Shown in pieces: positions 61,164 through 64,000 of a stretch of 64,000 nucleotides of DNA (positions within the stretch are counted from its first letter, which is position 1; every line of letters begins with the position of its first letter). The stretch is from Toxotes chatareus. Taxonomy: Eukaryota > Chordata > Actinopteri > Toxotidae. A model generated the notes under the pieces. It searched no databases and was not told where the DNA came from. It saw only the letters and a program-made list of their open reading frames with translations. The DNA lies in the NCBI GenBank assembly GCA_016801885.1, contig CM028898.1, positions 2,895,177 to 2,959,176 of the forward strand. The letters are read 5' to 3'. The position numbers were made by a program, and so were the translations under genes.

Positions 61164-64000
61164 GGTGCTGTGTGTTTACATTGAAAGCAATTCTCAGCTG
61201 GTTTTCCCCCTCATACCTCACCCCTGGGTTTGCCAGGCCTCACACCAGTGCCCCTCACTCTAATTGCCTCACCACACAAGGAAGAGTGGACTTGAACTTG
61301 ACCTCCTCTCCGGGAGCTCCAAAAAGGTTTATTCAGACTTTGGATGAATTTGGAGGGCCGATTCAGAAGATCAGAGAGTGTTCAGAGAGCATGTGATGCT
61401 TTCTGTCGTTGGGATCCTGCAGTTTCTCCGATGGTCCTTGTAATTCCTTAAAATCCTCTTGATCATTCCAAACGACCTTCCAAAGAAAACTCCTACTGAC
61501 AGATTTCATTTAAAGGATGATCCTAGGTTCAGAAGTCCTCATCTGCAGTACCAGTCTTCCTGTCCATTGAGGCAGTGAAGGAAGTGGATCAGTCTGTACT
61601 CCCTATAGACACAGTGCAACTGAGAGCGCCTGTGGATCCTCAACGACTGATTGCCTCTCCCACCCCGTGCTCTGCTAACCAATCAAGATAAGGCCTGGAG
61701 GACGGGGGGGGGACTGGCTACATAACTGGACTAACTTTGTTGTGCAGGAAACTGATCACACAGGAGAAAATGGGGCACGCTGGATAATGTACCAACAGCA
61801 ACTGTGAGCTCATACACACATTTAAACGTAAGCACATAAATTAGAAAAAAAAAAAAAAATCAAAATCAAAATACATGCACACACAGCAGCAAATAGCACC
61901 TGTACTGTAGACAGGAAGGGAAGACACTGACCCCTCCCTTCTGTTTAGCTATCTCACACAGTAACTGGGCATCACCCAGCATTTCTGACACTAATGGGGG
62001 CCTAGTGTAAACTAACAGCACTGAAGCCAAACACAGGCAAGCAAATGGGAGAGCAGAGGGCCAAAGCTGCCTGCACAAGCTTCATGCCCTGCATGGAGCC
62101 TGTCTCATTATAAATAATTCAAGCAAAAGCATTCAATTCAAAAGTACCTTAGGCAGATACTGTTGTAATTAATCAAATTGACAACATTTCTTAAGGCTGA
62201 ATCAACCGGTTTTTTGAGGGCAGTGGAACAAGCTAAAAATAAAAAAGAAATAACCCACAACATCTGACATAACATCAGTGTTGATATGGCTAACATGCTG
62301 GCACACAGTTGACTTTTACAATCCAGCATACACAGCAACATTAACATAACATTGTTTGGAGTCTTCATTTTTTGTTTTGTGGTCCCCTAAAGCTCCCAAG
62401 GGATTCATCTGGCTATTTAGATGCTAAATGCTTCACTGTGCAGATATCATACAGGGGTTTATCAAGTACTTTTTTTTTCTTTTCTTGCTGAAAACATCTG
62501 TGAAACCATATTAATAAGAGATGAGTTAGCTAACCAGAGTTTGCTTGTCAGAAAACCAAAACAACAAGATATAAGAAACTAAAAAATCTGAGTTTTGTAA
62601 CGGGAAAAACACAAGCATGGCAAAAAGCAAACATGAGTTAATATTTACTATATTAAATAACTTGGACTCCACATGAATCCGTAGGATTGCCAATGCAAAG
62701 AGGCAGGTGAAATGAAGAACCATACTTGTCTGTTTTGAAGTGAAGGAACAATCCTCAGTGATGCATCATGTAGAATTGTAATTTTTATTACAGAGTAGGT
62801 TTCAAATGTCCCTGTGGTATGGATGTGACAGAATCCATTGCAGAAAACATATATGAAAGATTATCATGTTTCAGGAACTCTTAGTGCACCAGCCATGCCA
62901 TTATTTGTGACTGTGATCTACGAAGGATACAGTGAAATTTAATTTTTCCACTTCCATAAGCATGACAGCATACAGCTGTGACAGGGCCATATGTCCACAG
63001 TGTGTGTCTAACTAACAGACAGCTGGGATGAGGTTTAGAGCAGAGGGAAAATACATATCAAAACATTTTTATTGTTATTTGAAAAGATTTAAATGGCACT
63101 AAAGCAGTTTGAAGGAGACATGGCCTCAGGGTGCTGGTATGGTGGGATTCTCATTTAACACTAGACTCAGGGAAAAGGGAAGAGGCCGTCAAGTGTTCCT
63201 GTTTGAAACCCACACAAAGGTTTTAATGGTCGAAACCTCTCCTAAGGTCTGTTAGATTATATTCATCAAAGCTTGATTAGTAAACACAGCAACCTATAGC
63301 TTAGTCATAGGAGATTTAAAGTGCAAAACTCCTAATGTGAAGGAGAATTATCACCTGACTCTGGTCAAATAACCGCTGTTGTTGCTCCACAAGTGGTGGA
63401 TGTTTGCCGACACATTAGTTAACTGTCTACAATGGCCAACAAAGTAACACTGCTTTGAATCTATATTATTAAAAGTTTCATTGTGCATCAGAATACAAAT
63501 AAAAGACTAAAAGAAAGTGCATCAATCTAACCATTTCACAGACAGTATCCTTGGGATGCCAGTGTCATATGCTGGGGCTTGTGATAACATTAGCAAATTG
63601 GCTTTTAGAGCAAGCCAAATGGCTGGTTACCAAACGGCAGCTCATCCAGTTGGGTGACGACCAGTGGGCGCTGCCACAAAGCTTAATTAAGTCAGCAAGA
63701 GTAGTAAATCAACGCAGGCTCCTCCTGATCCCACCTCCATCTCATACAGTCCCTATGTGATTGAATGAGCAGCCAGTCACACAAGGGTGGGTGTCTCTGT
63801 TTGTGTCTCATGCTAACAGTAGCTGTGGTTACATATATTAATATGGTCTGATGTTTCAAACACATTTAACTGAGCCACTGTGTGACATGTCCAACAGTGA
63901 TGAACGCATCATATCTTCAGCTTCGTAGCTGTCATCCAATAATGTTCACTTCTTTAAAGGTTTGTACTAAAACAAACTCTCTGCAGAGAACCAGTTCAGC
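61164..64000. other. Upstream flank of glp2r, no gene seen
   Basis: The expected glp2r promoter would lie just above 61163 on the minus strand. No further coding exon, RNA gene or intact mobile element is recognised to the end of the window. Confidence 0.5.

Noticed and set aside
1..64000. CRISPR arrays, operons, prokaryotic or viral genes
   Set aside because: No direct-repeat/spacer pattern or compact intronless gene runs are present; the window is animal nuclear DNA.

Overview
The window looks like nuclear DNA from a ray-finned (percomorph-like) teleost. Genes are split into short exons with GT-AG introns. There are abundant CA/GT/GA microsatellites, tRNA-derived SINEs, a hAT-type MITE and several dispersed repeats of a kind common in fish. 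Three multi-exon genes can be rebuilt exon by exon, and all three lie on the minus strand.

(1) Positions 5132-33479, possibly to 35359: a complete, open sarcomeric myosin-II rod (S2 plus light meromyosin). It has at least 23 phase-compatible exons and about 1,150 residues. No motor domain, converter or IQ motifs are visible between this gene and its upstream neighbour. It therefore looks like a headless, rod-only myosin heavy chain, comparable in layout to invertebrate myosin rod protein or myorod/catchin, with its own C-terminal exon.

(2) Positions 46192-48253: pts, 6-pyruvoyl-tetrahydropterin synthase, six exons including a 23-bp exon 3. Exon 5 carries one extra base in an A4 run (plus strand), which shifts the frame; this is either an assembly error or a real lesion.

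(3) Positions 52511-61163: glp2r, the class B1 glucagon-like peptide-2 receptor. The signal peptide, TM1-TM7 and C-terminal tail are intact. The exon for the centre of the hormone-binding ectodomain is cut after about six codons and runs into repeat-rich, CpG-rich DNA.

Region by region: 1-1300 holds an imperfect tandem array with exon-like pieces and a promoter-like first exon on the minus strand; 1800-4400 holds LINE remnants, an orphan exon-like ORF and a MITE with perfect target-site duplications; 5.1-10.1 kb is the compact 3' half of the myosin rod; 10-33.5 kb holds its widely spaced 5' exons; 35.4-46 kb is an intergenic stretch rich in repeats; 46-48.3 kb is pts; 48.3-52.5 kb is intergenic; 52.5-61.2 kb is glp2r; 61.2-64 kb shows no gene.

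The three genes do not form a pathway. One encodes a filament protein, one a tetrahydrobiopterin enzyme and one a gut hormone receptor. In humans GLP2R lies near the skeletal MYH cluster on chromosome 17p, so a myosin beside glp2r may be old synteny; pts between them is not expected from the human map.
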